Of a stretch of 64,000 bases of DNA, positions 16,814 to 25,478 are shown one piece after another (within the stretch, counting starts at the first letter, position 1; each line of letters begins with the position of its first letter). Source of the stretch: Candidatus Heimdallarchaeota archaeon. Lineage in GTDB: Archaea; Asgardarchaeota; Heimdallarchaeia; JABLTI01. Where the stretch lies: contig JAHLVW010000062.1 of assembly GCA_019058275.1 (NCBI GenBank), positions 1-64,000 on the forward strand, in the 5' to 3' direction. The position numbers and the translations under genes were made by a program. The notes below the pieces were generated by a model. That model saw only the letters and a list, made by a program, of their open reading frames with translations. It was not told the origin of the DNA and ran no database searches.

Positions 16814-18190
16814 ATGGGAGTTATTATCTTGTCATTTGTAAAAGGGATATTAAAAATCAGTTATCTTCAGTTAGTAACAGGAATTATTGGTTTTCTTGGA
16901 GCAATTTTCTTAATGGTTGGATTAACAACTCCAAATTCTGTTTATCCAAATAATTCATATCATCCTGGAAGGACTTTTTTACATGATTTGTATGAATACA
17001 ATAATGAGTACTTTATTTATACAAATACTACTTATGGAATAATATATGCTATAGCAATTGGAATACTTCTCATCAGTTTGTTTACTATTTTGGGTTCAAT
17101 AATACCAAAATTGGATGTTTTTTCCAAGTTAAATCCATTATTTATAATTTTGTTCATATTCTTCCTTGTTCCAATGTTTATTCCAAATTACTATTTCTCA
17201 CCAGTGAAATATCTGACATTTGATATGACAGATATTGCGTCAGATGTTGCATATTGGTCCATGAGAGATGTAAATGAATCAGTCAGACTTGAGATAGCTA
17301 GCGGTTTCATTCATTGTATTATTGCAATAGTTACACTTGTAATTGCATTTTTCATGTCAACAATTAGCATTTTTAAGAAATATACTGAAAGACAAAAATC
17401 TTCAGAAGAAATAAGAGAAATGAATATCTTCCAATTTGATGTACATCAATTATATCAACCCAAAAATATTTTCAACATCATATTATCAATTTTCGCAGTA
17501 ATTTTAGGCATTGGAATTATGAATGGGTTAAATAAACCATATTATGATTGGGAGTATCGTGGAACTCCACCTATACCAGCTTATAGAAATCCGAGTTTCT
17601 TACGACCTGAAAGATTATTTTACGATGGAGAAAATTATCATTATAAAAACTTCGTAGATATTTCTGCTGTACTTTATCTTCTCATTGCTTTGTGTGTTGT
17701 TTTAGCTAGTATTATGTTATTTCTATCTAGTTTTCAATTATTTAATCCTGCATTAGCAAAAGGATCCCTTGTCTTCTTTTCAGCTATTCTTCTATTCTTA
17801 CCATTGTACACTATTGATTTTGGTTGGTGGGGTGAAGTATGGTACCCCTCATTTGTACAGATTTTCATGGAACTAAATTACATCTTTTATCAAGCAACTA
17901 GTACTGGTGTTAGATTTGCCCAAGGAGATTTAGATTACCAAAGAATAGTAACATCAGATGGTAATTTTCTATATTCATCTATGTTAATGTTGCTTGTTGT
18001 TTTTGTACTATGCATAGGAAGTTTGGCACTAAGCTTCAAAAAACAAGAAGAATTCGTAGAACCAATTGTTAGACCAGAAAGAAGAATGGTTGTTGAAGTT
18101 CCAGAAGCAACTCCAAAAGAAATAATTTTAGATAATGAAATAAAGAAAGCAAATCTCAAACTTGTAGAAGAACTGCTAAAAGATAAATGA
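16814..18190 (+). CDS. Polytopic membrane protein of unknown function
   Basis: A 458-residue protein with about eight hydrophobic helices (first at about 15-37) separated by Tyr/Asn/Pro-rich outside loops of 40-60 residues, such as PNSVYPNNSYHPGR and EYRGTPPIPAYRNPSF. The two halves look alike: each has a loop followed by helix pairs, which hints at an internal duplication. The C-terminus is charged and helical. No family recognised. A hairpin terminator follows at 18219. Confidence 0.65.
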   Translation: MGVIILSFVKGILKISYLQLVTGIIGFLGAIFLMVGLTTPNSVYPNNSYHPGRTFLHDLYEYNNEYFIYTNTTYGIIYAIAIGILLISLFTILGSIIPKLDVFSKLNPLFIILFIFFLVPMFIPNYYFSPVKYLTFDMTDIASDVAYWSMRDVNESVRLEIASGFIHCIIAIVTLVIAFFMSTISIFKKYTERQKSSEEIREMNIFQFDVHQLYQPKNIFNIILSIFAVILGIGIMNGLNKPYYDWEYRGTPPIPAYRNPSFLRPERLFYDGENYHYKNFVDISAVLYLLIALCVVLASIMLFLSSFQLFNPALAKGSLVFFSAILLFLPLYTIDFGWWGEVWYPSFVQIFMELNYIFYQATSTGVRFAQGDLDYQRIVTSDGNFLYSSMLMLLVVFVLCIGSLALSFKKQEEFVEPIVRPERRMVVEVPEATPKEIILDNEIKKANLKLVEELLKDK

Positions 18191-18218
18191 ATATTATTAT
18201 CAAATATTGAATGATTCC

Positions 18219-18249
18219 GGGTGAATAAACTCACCCATTTTTGTTTTTA
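18219..18249 (+). terminator. Intrinsic-type terminator
   Basis: GGGTGA (18219-18224) and TCACCC (18231-18236) pair around a six-base loop and are followed by ATTTTTGTTTTT. It lies 29 nt after the stop of the polytopic membrane gene and before the convergent Fae-Hps gene. Confidence 0.6.
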
Positions 18250-18314
18250 TCAAAATCATTTACATTTAAGAATTAAAAAATAAAAGAAAAAAGTAAGGGA
18301 TATACCCTTCTAAT

Positions 18315-19553
18315 CTAATAATCTAACTTGTCAAATAGACGCATTGTATCTGCTTCAATTTCCATTTCATCAAGAAATCTCATAGCAGCTCTGTGAGGAT
18401 CACTAGAACGATAGATGTATCTACCAACGATGACAATATCTGCACCAGCTTTTAATGCATCTGCTAATGGTTTGCCTGGTTTAAGCCCACCAGCTACAGC
18501 TGCTAATCCGCCTGTAATCTTCTTTATGCGTTTCAAGTCACCCCAAACACCTCTTGAAGCTGAAGTTCCCTCTTTCTTTGCTGCTCCTTCTTTTTGGGCT
18601 ACTTCTTGATCGATACCCCTGTGTAGAATTACTACTTTTGGTTTTTCTTTTAGCTTCTCAAGTGTTGCTATAAATTGTGTTTGATTAGTGTTTAGAGAAT
18701 CAACCCAAGCATGTACTCCTCTTTTGTTACACTCTCGAATGAATTCTTTAATGGTAGATTCAGGAGCTACTCCAGAAACAACAACAGCGTTTGCTGTAGC
18801 ATCAGCTGCTGCTCCAACTTCAGCTCGTCCAACATCCATTGTTTTCATGTCAGCAATAATATATGCTCCTGGTTTTAAAGCTCTCATCTTTCCAATTGTA
18901 TCTTCAATACCATATTTCTTAATGTAAGGAGTACCAATTTCAATAATAATTCGATCAGATTTTGGTAACTGTTCTACAATTTTCACAGCAGTGGATAGTG
19001 AACCTACATCGAGAGCAATTTGTAAGTAAGGTGGATCCCATATTGTTTGAGGTCTGAATTTCATTACTGGGTGTCTAGCTCTATCTTTCTCAGCAATTAA
19101 TTTCTTTAATGGTGGGTAATTGCTTAAAGCTCTTTTAATAGCTAATCTTGTTGCTCCATAATTATAATAGTAAATTTTAGACTCATCTTCAGCTTTAGGA
19201 TGGATAAAAACACTAACAATGCAAACATAATCGAATATTTTGGCTTGAGGAATATCTCCCTCTACTGTTGCATCAGCTACTGCTTTAGCAACAGCCATCT
19301 GAGCTGGACCAAAGATTTTTTCTGCTTGATCTAAATTGTCAATTGTTACCTTAGGGACAATTAAAGTCCTTGGATGTGGACTTAAGTTTGGTTTAATTAG
19401 AGCTAAAAGGGGTGTATGCCCTTGTGACAATTGAGTCATACCGTTAGCAAAAGCATGACCAACAGGACCATCTTTATCTCCAATCATTAAATCAATATGT
19501 GCAAGTTCGTTACCTTTACCTTGAAGAGCTTCTCCAATAAAAAAGTCTGCCAA
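18315..19553 (-). CDS. fae-hps: Bifunctional formaldehyde-activating enzyme / 3-hexulose-6-phosphate synthase
   Basis: The N-terminal Fae domain shows IGEALQGKGNELAHIDL with the active-site His, then GDKDGPVGHAFANG and GPAQMAVAKAVADA. The C-terminal Hps TIM barrel shows LQIALDV, IIADMKTMDVGRAEVGAAAD and VIVGRYIYRSSDP. In archaea without an oxidative pentose pathway this fusion interconverts ribulose 5-phosphate plus formaldehyde with hexulose 6-phosphate and binds formaldehyde to a pterin C1 carrier. The frame is open up to an ATG at 19664, but family members begin close to the IGEAL block, so I choose TTG at 19553, about 11 nt after GGTGG; the longer form would add 37 residues. Divergent from the glycerophosphodiesterase. 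Confidence 0.88.
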   Translation of the reverse strand: MADFFIGEALQGKGNELAHIDLMIGDKDGPVGHAFANGMTQLSQGHTPLLALIKPNLSPHPRTLIVPKVTIDNLDQAEKIFGPAQMAVAKAVADATVEGDIPQAKIFDYVCIVSVFIHPKAEDESKIYYYNYGATRLAIKRALSNYPPLKKLIAEKDRARHPVMKFRPQTIWDPPYLQIALDVGSLSTAVKIVEQLPKSDRIIIEIGTPYIKKYGIEDTIGKMRALKPGAYIIADMKTMDVGRAEVGAAADATANAVVVSGVAPESTIKEFIRECNKRGVHAWVDSLNTNQTQFIATLEKLKEKPKVVILHRGIDQEVAQKEGAAKKEGTSASRGVWGDLKRIKKITGGLAAVAGGLKPGKPLADALKAGADIVIVGRYIYRSSDPHRAAMRFLDEMEIEADTMRLFDKLDY

Positions 19554-19759
19554 TTTTTTTAAAACCACCGTGGGATTGGTTGTGTGTAAACTACGAATGC
19601 TTTCGTTTAATAAATCTATCTGATTCGTTGTTTTAATAAAGTAACTAGTTTCTAGATAGTACATCTTTAGTGTTTATTTCGTCCAAAGACATAATTTTTT
19701 CAAAAAAATAGAAGAAATATGGAAAAAATTTTTTTACAGTAAAGCTTGTATTTGGTACT

Positions 19760-20641
19760 ATGTGGAAACAAAGTCCAGTTTCTTTTCTGAGAGGGAAGAG
19801 ACCATTAGTTATGGCCCATAGAGGGGATTCAGTAAATATACCGGAGAACTCATTACAAGCATATGAGGATGCTTTCAAATTAAAAGTTGATGTTATTGAA
19901 ACTGATTTGAGAGTTACTAAGGATGATGAAATAGTTTTCTTTCATGATGCAACAGTAAATAGAACAACAAATGGACGAGGAACTGTTAAATCATATACAC
20001 TTGAGGAGCTAAAAAAACTCGATCAAGGATATCATTTTAAAGGTGTAAATGAGCTAGAGGGAACTTATCCATTTAGAGGAAAGGGGTTGAAAATCCAATC
20101 ACTCGAGGAAATTTTAACAAATTATCCCAAAACGAAGTTCAATATGGATATTAAGGATCGATTTTCAAAAGCACCTGAAATACTTGCCAGAAAAATAAAG
20201 GAATTAGATTCAGAAGATCGTGTTATGGTAGGATCGTTTCATCACATGCAACTAGAAAGATTCAGGTTGAATTCAGGTGCTCCTACAAGTGCAAGTCCAA
20301 TTGAAGTTTTACGTTTTAGACATAAAATAAGAGAGTGGATAAGGAAGAACAAGAATTTTGATTATTCCCAAGAACTAAAGTTGGAACAAGAAGACATCCT
20401 GGGTGAAGCTTTACCTTATTTTGCATTACAAATACCTGAAAAAGTAATTTTTCTTAGAGCTTTTAAAGGTCCAAAATTCTTCTCAGTAAGTCATATGTTG
20501 GATATAGCTATTCATGTATGGACAGTGAATGATCCTGGAGATATGTTCCGTTTATTAGACTGGGGTGTAGATGGTATATTTTCTGATAATCCAAGTATAT
20601 TACAAGAGATTGTTGACTTCAAATTTAGAAAGAAAAAGTAA
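19760..20641 (+). CDS. Glycerophosphodiester phosphodiesterase
   Basis: A 293-residue GDPD-family TIM barrel. Signatures: MAHRGDSVNIPENSLQAY (catalytic His and metal site), VIETDLRVTKDDEIVFFHD (Glu, Asp and second His) and the later NMDIKD and WTVNDPGDMFRLLDWGVDGI, ending FSDNPSIL. The enzyme cleaves glycerophosphodiesters to glycerol phosphate and an alcohol. No signal peptide is visible, so it is probably cytoplasmic and used in lipid turnover. Start ATG at 19760. Confidence 0.88.
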   Translation: MWKQSPVSFLRGKRPLVMAHRGDSVNIPENSLQAYEDAFKLKVDVIETDLRVTKDDEIVFFHDATVNRTTNGRGTVKSYTLEELKKLDQGYHFKGVNELEGTYPFRGKGLKIQSLEEILTNYPKTKFNMDIKDRFSKAPEILARKIKELDSEDRVMVGSFHHMQLERFRLNSGAPTSASPIEVLRFRHKIREWIRKNKNFDYSQELKLEQEDILGEALPYFALQIPEKVIFLRAFKGPKFFSVSHMLDIAIHVWTVNDPGDMFRLLDWGVDGIFSDNPSILQEIVDFKFRKKK

Positions 20642-20646
20642 TGTCT

Positions 20647-20705
20647 GAAGTCACATATAGTGACTTCACATATTGTGGTCTCTTTATGAGTCTCCATTAT
20701 GTGAA
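20647..20705 (+). promoter_or_regulatory. Palindrome and hairpin before the first bactofilin gene
   Basis: GAAGTCAC (20647-20654) and GTGACTTC (20660-20667) form an 8-bp inverted repeat with a five-base centre. A second, overlapping pair uses TTCACATA (20665-20672) and TATGTGAA (20698-20705). A near copy of the inner part (AGTCACATNTNGTGAC) stands before the second bactofilin gene at 21998. Directly after both follow similar promoter stretches, GTGAATTTGCTTT here and GTGAATCTGCTTT there, with a TATA-like run. A shared operator is the likely meaning. Confidence 0.55.
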
Positions 20706-20765
20706 TTTGCTTTTTAAATAAGAAATGCATCAGTAATATTGCAAATAAATATTTGGTGATAATAA

Positions 20766-21944
20766 ATGGCTGCGAAAAAACGTGTCATAGTAAAGAAAAG
20801 ATCACGAATGAAACTTTCTGTAGTAGAAGGTGATCTTAAAATCGGAAAAAAAGCAACAATTGTTGCAGAAGCTGATACCATCATTGTTAAAGGACGAGTT
20901 AAGAACAAAGGTGGTTTCAAATGCAAAGGAAACTTAGAAGCTCTAAGTGTAGACAGTGAAAAGGGTTCAGTTACCATCTATGGTGATCTCAAAGTAAAAA
21001 GAGAGGTTGAAGTAGATGTAAAATTGACTGTAAAAGGTTCACTTGAAGCTGAAGAAGTATCTGTAGGCATGACAATCATTGTTGATGAAAATGCTAAAGT
21101 TGAGAAAATATCTTCTGGTATGAATATAATTATTAAAGGAAATACTGAAGCTGAAAAAGTAAGTGTTGGTAATAAAGTATCCCTTTATGGTAAAAATAAG
21201 GTTGATATAATATCAGCAGGAAGACGCATTAATTTATACGGTCCTAGTGAGGTCATGAAAGTAAGCGCTGGTGCTAAAGTAGTTGCTCATGGAAGTAAGA
21301 TAGAGAAAGCAAGTGCAGGAATGTCATTAATTTTCAAAGATGGTGCAGAAATTGGAAAAGCAAGTGCTGGTTTGAGCATAAAATTCTATGGTAAATCACA
21401 AGTAGATTCTGCGAGTGCTGGTTTTAGAATAAAAGCAACAAAAGATCTTATTTTCGGTAACTTAAGTGCTGGATTTGGAATAAAGCTCTTTAAAGATGCT
21501 AGTGGTGAATCAGCAAGTGCTGGATTTAGTATTCAATCAAAAGAAAACCTTAATTTGGAAGATAAAATATCAGCTGGTTTTGGTTGTTATATAAGAAAGA
21601 CCTTAACTGGAGGTAAAATTTCTTCTGGAAAGAAGATTAAGGCTACCTTAATCAAAGCAAAACAAATAGATGTTCCCAGAAGAGGAAAGCTAGTAGGTGT
21701 TGTAATAGCTGATAGAGTAGTCCTTAATGAAAGAGCACAAGCAAAGAACTTGTATGTTACTGATTTGGAAATGTATGAGAAGAGTAAAGCTCGAAATGTT
21801 TTTGCTGAAAATATCACAATCGAAGATGGTGCAAGGTTATCAGGAATTGTGGAATATACTGGCTCATTGGATGCAGAAGAAGGTGCAAAAATTAAGGCAA
21901 AGCCAAAAAAGATGGAAGCTCTACCCTCTCCAAAAGCAAAATAA
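20766..21944 (+). CDS. Bactofilin-like polymer-forming protein (SAG-repeat paralogue)
   Basis: A 392-residue protein with a basic start (MAAKKRVIVKKRSRMK) and then a chain of about 16- to 20-residue repeats, many marked by SAGM, SAGF or SVG turns (for example GNLSAGFGIKLFKDASGES). This is the right-handed beta-helix pattern of bactofilins (polymer-forming cytoskeletal, PF04519), here much longer than the usual 100-150 residue core. No membrane segment. The C-terminus, KPKKMEALPSPKAK, matches that of the next gene. RBS GGTGAT precedes ATG 20766. Filament formation is inferred from the fold. Confidence 0.8.
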   Translation: MAAKKRVIVKKRSRMKLSVVEGDLKIGKKATIVAEADTIIVKGRVKNKGGFKCKGNLEALSVDSEKGSVTIYGDLKVKREVEVDVKLTVKGSLEAEEVSVGMTIIVDENAKVEKISSGMNIIIKGNTEAEKVSVGNKVSLYGKNKVDIISAGRRINLYGPSEVMKVSAGAKVVAHGSKIEKASAGMSLIFKDGAEIGKASAGLSIKFYGKSQVDSASAGFRIKATKDLIFGNLSAGFGIKLFKDASGESASAGFSIQSKENLNLEDKISAGFGCYIRKTLTGGKISSGKKIKATLIKAKQIDVPRRGKLVGVVIADRVVLNERAQAKNLYVTDLEMYEKSKARNVFAENITIEDGARLSGIVEYTGSLDAEEGAKIKAKPKKMEALPSPKAK

Positions 21945-21960
21945 AACGAAATAATTAACC

Positions 21961-21994
21961 TGCTATTCAATTTTGAATAGCAACACTTTTTTTT
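21961..21994 (+). terminator. Terminator between the two bactofilin genes
   Basis: TGCTATTCAA (21961-21970) and TTGAATAGCA (21973-21982) form a perfect 10-bp inverted repeat, followed after ACAC by eight T residues. This ends the first bactofilin transcript and indicates that the second has its own promoter. Confidence 0.7.
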
Positions 21995-21997
21995 ATT

Positions 21998-22060
21998 AGT
22001 CACATTTTGTGACCTCAAATTGAGAGCACAAAAAGTGAATCTGCTTTATATATGATAAAA
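21998..22060 (+). promoter_or_regulatory. Palindrome and promoter before the second bactofilin gene
   Basis: GTCACA (21999-22004) and TGTGAC (22008-22013) form a 6-bp inverted repeat that is nearly the same as the one before the first bactofilin gene; the shared run is AGTCACATNTNGTGAC plus YTCA. GTGAATCTGCTTTATATATG (22035-22054) follows and contains a good TATA box; its first half repeats the promoter of the first gene. Confidence 0.55.
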
Positions 22061-22100
22061 TAGGTAGTTAATTCAAATCAAAATAAAGAGTGATCAAAAA

Positions 22101-23273
22101 ATGTCTGAAAAAATAATCAAAAAAGGATCTACTGAAAGACTTGGCAAAGTCAAAGGTAATCTGAAAATTGGTAAAAACTCTACATTAATTGCTGATAATG
22201 GTACGATTGTTGTTGATGGAGCCATTATCGCTAAAGGCAGTTTTGTTTGTGAAGGTGCTCTCGTAGCTAGAAATTTGCGTGTTAAAAATGGTTCAGCTGA
22301 AATTGTTGGACATCTTGAGCTACAGCAATATGCACAAGTTGACAATAAATTGGAAGTCAATGGTAATTTACTCTGTCCTGATGTATCTGTTGGTGGAACT
22401 CTAGAAGTAACTTCTGATATACAAAGTGAATCTGTTAAAGTTGGCGGTACAATAAAAATAGGTGGAAATGCAAAGATTGAGAGCTTGAAAGTAGGTGGAA
22501 CGCTAAAAGCTTATGGAGAGGTTGACATTGGTTCTATTGCAGTTGGTGGAACTGTTAAATTAATGGCTACATCAACTGTTGAAAGTGTCAAAGTTGGCGG
22601 AACTGTAAAAGTTACTGGTGGCAAATTCTCATCAATTAAAGTTGGTGGTTCTTTCAAAGCAACTGAAAGAATTGAAATTGATGTTGTAGATGTCGGCGGA
22701 ACTATTAAAATTGAAGCTCCTGCTAAAATCATGGATCTGGATGTTGGCGGAACTTTCAAGTGTGATGCTGATTTAGAATTCGGTAAATTGGATGCTGGTG
22801 GAACAATAAGAATTACCGGAAATGCAGAAGGTGAATCTGTCAAGGTTGGTGGAACATTTGTTTGCAATCAAAACTTAACTTGTTCTGAAACCATAAAAGT
22901 TGGTGGATCATGCAGAGTGGACAAAGTATTGACTGGAAAAGAAATAAAAGTCGGTGGGAAAGTAGAAGCCCTGTTGATAAATGCTGAATACTTTGAAATT
23001 GGTCGCAAAGGTGAAGTTATTGGTACAGTTAACTCCGATAGAATAATAATATCCTCTCGAGCTACTGCAGAAGATCTATACGGAAAAGAAATCAGAATAG
23101 AAGAGAGAAGCAGAGTAAAAAATGTTTATGGAGAAGATATCACTATAGAGGAAAATGTTCGAGTTAGTGGTGAAATACTTTATACAGATGAAATCTACGT
23201 TGAGGATGGAGCAAAATTAGCTTCTGAACCAAAGAAGGTCACTTCACTTCCATCTGCAAAAGCTTCCAAGTAG
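22101..23273 (+). CDS. Bactofilin-like polymer-forming protein (KVGGT-repeat paralogue)
   Basis: A 390-residue tandem paralogue of the preceding gene. About a dozen repeats are marked by VGGT turns (KVGGTIKIGGNAKIES and similar), again a long beta-helix of bactofilin type without membrane segments. The two proteins share their opening layout (KGNLKIGKNSTLIADNG versus EGDLKIGKKATIVAEAD) and the C-terminal block ending in KKVTSLPSAKASK. The turn sequences differ consistently, SAG in one and VGG in the other, so the copies have diverged in the repeat array as a whole. RBS GTGAT precedes ATG 22101. Confidence 0.8.
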   Translation: MSEKIIKKGSTERLGKVKGNLKIGKNSTLIADNGTIVVDGAIIAKGSFVCEGALVARNLRVKNGSAEIVGHLELQQYAQVDNKLEVNGNLLCPDVSVGGTLEVTSDIQSESVKVGGTIKIGGNAKIESLKVGGTLKAYGEVDIGSIAVGGTVKLMATSTVESVKVGGTVKVTGGKFSSIKVGGSFKATERIEIDVVDVGGTIKIEAPAKIMDLDVGGTFKCDADLEFGKLDAGGTIRITGNAEGESVKVGGTFVCNQNLTCSETIKVGGSCRVDKVLTGKEIKVGGKVEALLINAEYFEIGRKGEVIGTVNSDRIIISSRATAEDLYGKEIRIEERSRVKNVYGEDITIEENVRVSGEILYTDEIYVEDGAKLASEPKKVTSLPSAKASK

Positions 23274-23380
23274 TATTTCTTCTATCTATTTCTCCTTTTT
23301 TCTTATTTTGTAAAGGAAAGAGATTTTATTTTTGTTTTATCACCAATATTTTGTAACTATTGTGAATAGGTTGATGTGAT

Positions 23381-23855
23381 ATGCAATCATTAAATAAAAT
23401 AAAAAACCACTGGAAAATTCTTGGAATAGCTTTCGTGTTTATTAGTTTGTTTTTAATAAATCCATTGAAAGTTAACGGACATTCTCCTTCCAGTATGACT
23501 TTAGAATATAATCTTGATACTGAGCAATTAACATACTCCTTATCAATTCCGTAGGTGATCGTTAACACATTTCATCAATTTAATTGAATTTTGGAAAAAT
23601 GATGTTAGCATTAAAAATAATACTTTTACAAGCCAACCAACAATGTCAGTTTTTTCATATGACTATAATATCTCAGCTGTTGTTGGAGATACTTTAAGAG
23701 TAAAAGCAAGCTGTAATCAAGATGGAACAATAATTGAGACTTTAACGATACAAAGTGTTAATCCAACGGAATCAGTTCCTGCTTATCCTGTTTGTGTAAC
23801 GTTAGCTGGTCTGTCAATTCTTGCTATAGTTTCTGTATTGACTAGAAGAAGGTAA
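23381..23855 (+). pseudogene. Decayed surface protein gene with signal peptide and C-terminal anchor
   Basis: From ATG 23381 the frame gives a signal peptide (about 12-33: KILGIAFVFISLFLINPL) and HSPSSMTLEYNLDTEQL, then a TAG at 23552. The continuation lies in another frame from about 23562: THFINLIEFWKNDVSIKN, TFTSQPTMSVFSYDYNIS, and a C-terminal anchor of helix plus RRR (VTLAGLSILAIVSVLTRRR) ending at TAA 23855. This resembles small archaeal surface proteins with a PGF-CTERM-like sorting signal. One, more likely two, indels lie between 23549 and 23563. The 70-residue plus-strand ORF at 23643 is only the tail of this gene. Confidence 0.65.
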
Positions 23856-24010
23856 ATTTTTCTTTTTTTCTAATTTTCAAAGAATTTTTTTAATTTTACC
23901 AGAAAAATTAATTTTCCATTCTTGCAAAAATTCTTAAGTATCTAAACTGGTAACATACGAAAAGATTAATAGTAAGCTAAATATTTGGAAACAACTAGGA
24001 GGAACTATCA

Positions 24011-25090
24011 TTGAGCAAGGCTATAAGAAATCTAACAAAAATAAATCTACTAGTCTTTACAATTCTTATTATCACACCATTTTTATCTTCAGCTCTTGTT
24101 TTGGGTATTACAGACTTTGACAGACCCAGAACCATAGAACCTGGGTATGATTTAGCATTTACACATACCGTTGAGAATTTTAAAAATCAAAAATTCACCA
24201 TTGAAATAGAATTCAATGAAACTGTACCTGAAGATTATGTTCTGAATGTTTTCTGTACTACACGAGATGAATGGGATGACATGCTAGAAGGAAGTGTTTC
24301 TGTAAATAATATGACTCATTTCCTATACAATGGCTCAGTCATTTTTGGAGAATTATTTACATATGAAGTAGTTATACCAGATTGGGAAGAATGGACATTC
24401 GTCTTTTTAAATCTTAATCAAAATGATATGTTAACTCAAATTAAATTAAGTCACCAACATATTCTTTGGTGGTTATGGATAGTTCTACCTGGATTAGTTA
24501 TAATTGGCTTGGTTGCTTATGGTGTTATCGAAAATGTTACGAAATATGAACGGGTTCGGATGGATAGCGACAAAGCCTTTGCTAAACTTTCAAGTCGGAG
24601 TGAAGGAGAAAGGAAACGAGCTGCTTATTGGTTAATTAGTAATGGGGAAAAAGAAGATTTAGCAATTCTAAAGGATAAGTTAGATGATGATAAATCAATT
24701 ATGAGAGAAAATGCTGCATTTGTTATTGGAGGAATTTCTCGTAAAATTGGTGATAAGAGTATGTCACCAATTTTACAGAAAAAGTATGAAGTTGAAGCAG
24801 ATCCACTAGTAAAAGAGGAAATTGTTGGTGCTTTATGCGATGTCGCAAGTGCATCCGCAGTACCAATATTAATAAAATATCTTCTAGTTGATCATAATGA
24901 GCATCTAAGATTTAGAATAGCTGAAGCATTAACTGAAATAGCTTCACCAAAATCAGTTCCTGCATTAGTAGAAACAATAGAAGGCGAAAATACTGATACA
25001 TTAAAAATGGCATGCAATCGTGTTCTAGAGAAAATAGCCTTAAACGAAGGAACAGACGTAGAAAAAATTAAAACTAAATATAGCAAATAG
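24011..25090 (+). CDS. Signal-anchored membrane protein with cytoplasmic HEAT repeats
   Basis: A TTG start at 24011 follows a strong AGGAGG eight nt upstream. The 359-residue product has a signal peptide (about 8-33), an outside beta domain (about 35-155), a membrane helix (about 158-178: WLWIVLPGLVIIGLVAYG) and a cytoplasmic region with HEAT/PBS-lyase-like repeats (about 195-350), for example IMRENAAFVIGGIS, VKEEIVGALCDVAS and LRFRIAEALTEIAS. HEAT repeats bind proteins, so a transmembrane adaptor or sensor is possible; the ligand is unknown. A hairpin terminator follows. Confidence 0.78.
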   Translation: MSKAIRNLTKINLLVFTILIITPFLSSALVLGITDFDRPRTIEPGYDLAFTHTVENFKNQKFTIEIEFNETVPEDYVLNVFCTTRDEWDDMLEGSVSVNNMTHFLYNGSVIFGELFTYEVVIPDWEEWTFVFLNLNQNDMLTQIKLSHQHILWWLWIVLPGLVIIGLVAYGVIENVTKYERVRMDSDKAFAKLSSRSEGERKRAAYWLISNGEKEDLAILKDKLDDDKSIMRENAAFVIGGISRKIGDKSMSPILQKKYEVEADPLVKEEIVGALCDVASASAVPILIKYLLVDHNEHLRFRIAEALTEIASPKSVPALVETIEGENTDTLKMACNRVLEKIALNEGTDVEKIKTKYSK

Positions 25091-25135
25091 CTGAAATGAT
25101 GTTCTTATCATTCAGCTTATCTTTCTTTTCTTTGT
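25089..25135 (+). terminator. Hairpin terminator after the HEAT-repeat gene
   Basis: AGCTGA then ATGAT pair with ATCAT then TCAGCT across a short loop (25089-25116), with one bulged A, followed by a pyrimidine/T-rich run. The stem starts inside the stop codon of the HEAT-repeat gene. Confidence 0.6.
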
Positions 25136-25160
25136 TAAAAATGAATAAATCCCTTATGAA

Positions 25161-25466
25161 TTGTTGTTCTATAGTGATTACAATGCTATAGTAAAGAGAA
25201 CTAGTTATTCTAGTCATTTTTCAGGATCAGTAAAAAAAATGCAAGAACTACAAAAGATCGAAAAAGAAATCACTCATCAATTTAATAATCAAAAAGGAAT
25301 TAGAGAGAACCTTGTTGTCATAAAAGAAGATCTAAACTTACGAAATGAATATCTACAAAAACTCTAGGATTCAGAACTTCATCTTGAATCACTAAAAGAG
25401 GAATTAAATAAAATGAAAGCTGAACTTACAGAATTAGAACAAAAATTATTGGAAGTTCAAGGATAA
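25161..25466 (+). pseudogene. Small coiled-coil protein gene interrupted by in-frame TAG
   Basis: The frame reads a helical protein (likely start Met27 at 25239, MQELQKIEKE) up to TAG at 25365-25367, then continues in the same frame with DSELHLESLKEELNKMKAEL and on to TAA at 25464-25466. The two halves form one coiled coil (leucine periodicity goes through the stop). The terminator at 25479 begins 13 nt after the second stop and 112 nt after the TAG, so the original gene probably extended to 25466. A CAG-to-TAG mutation, a read error or amber read-through would all explain it. No family recognised. Confidence 0.55.
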
Positions 25467-25478
25467 TAACTAAACAAG

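Noticed and set aside
20766..23273. CRISPR-like or minisatellite repeat array
   Set aside because: DNA repeats are imperfect and in frame; they encode beta-helix turns of bactofilin-like proteins.
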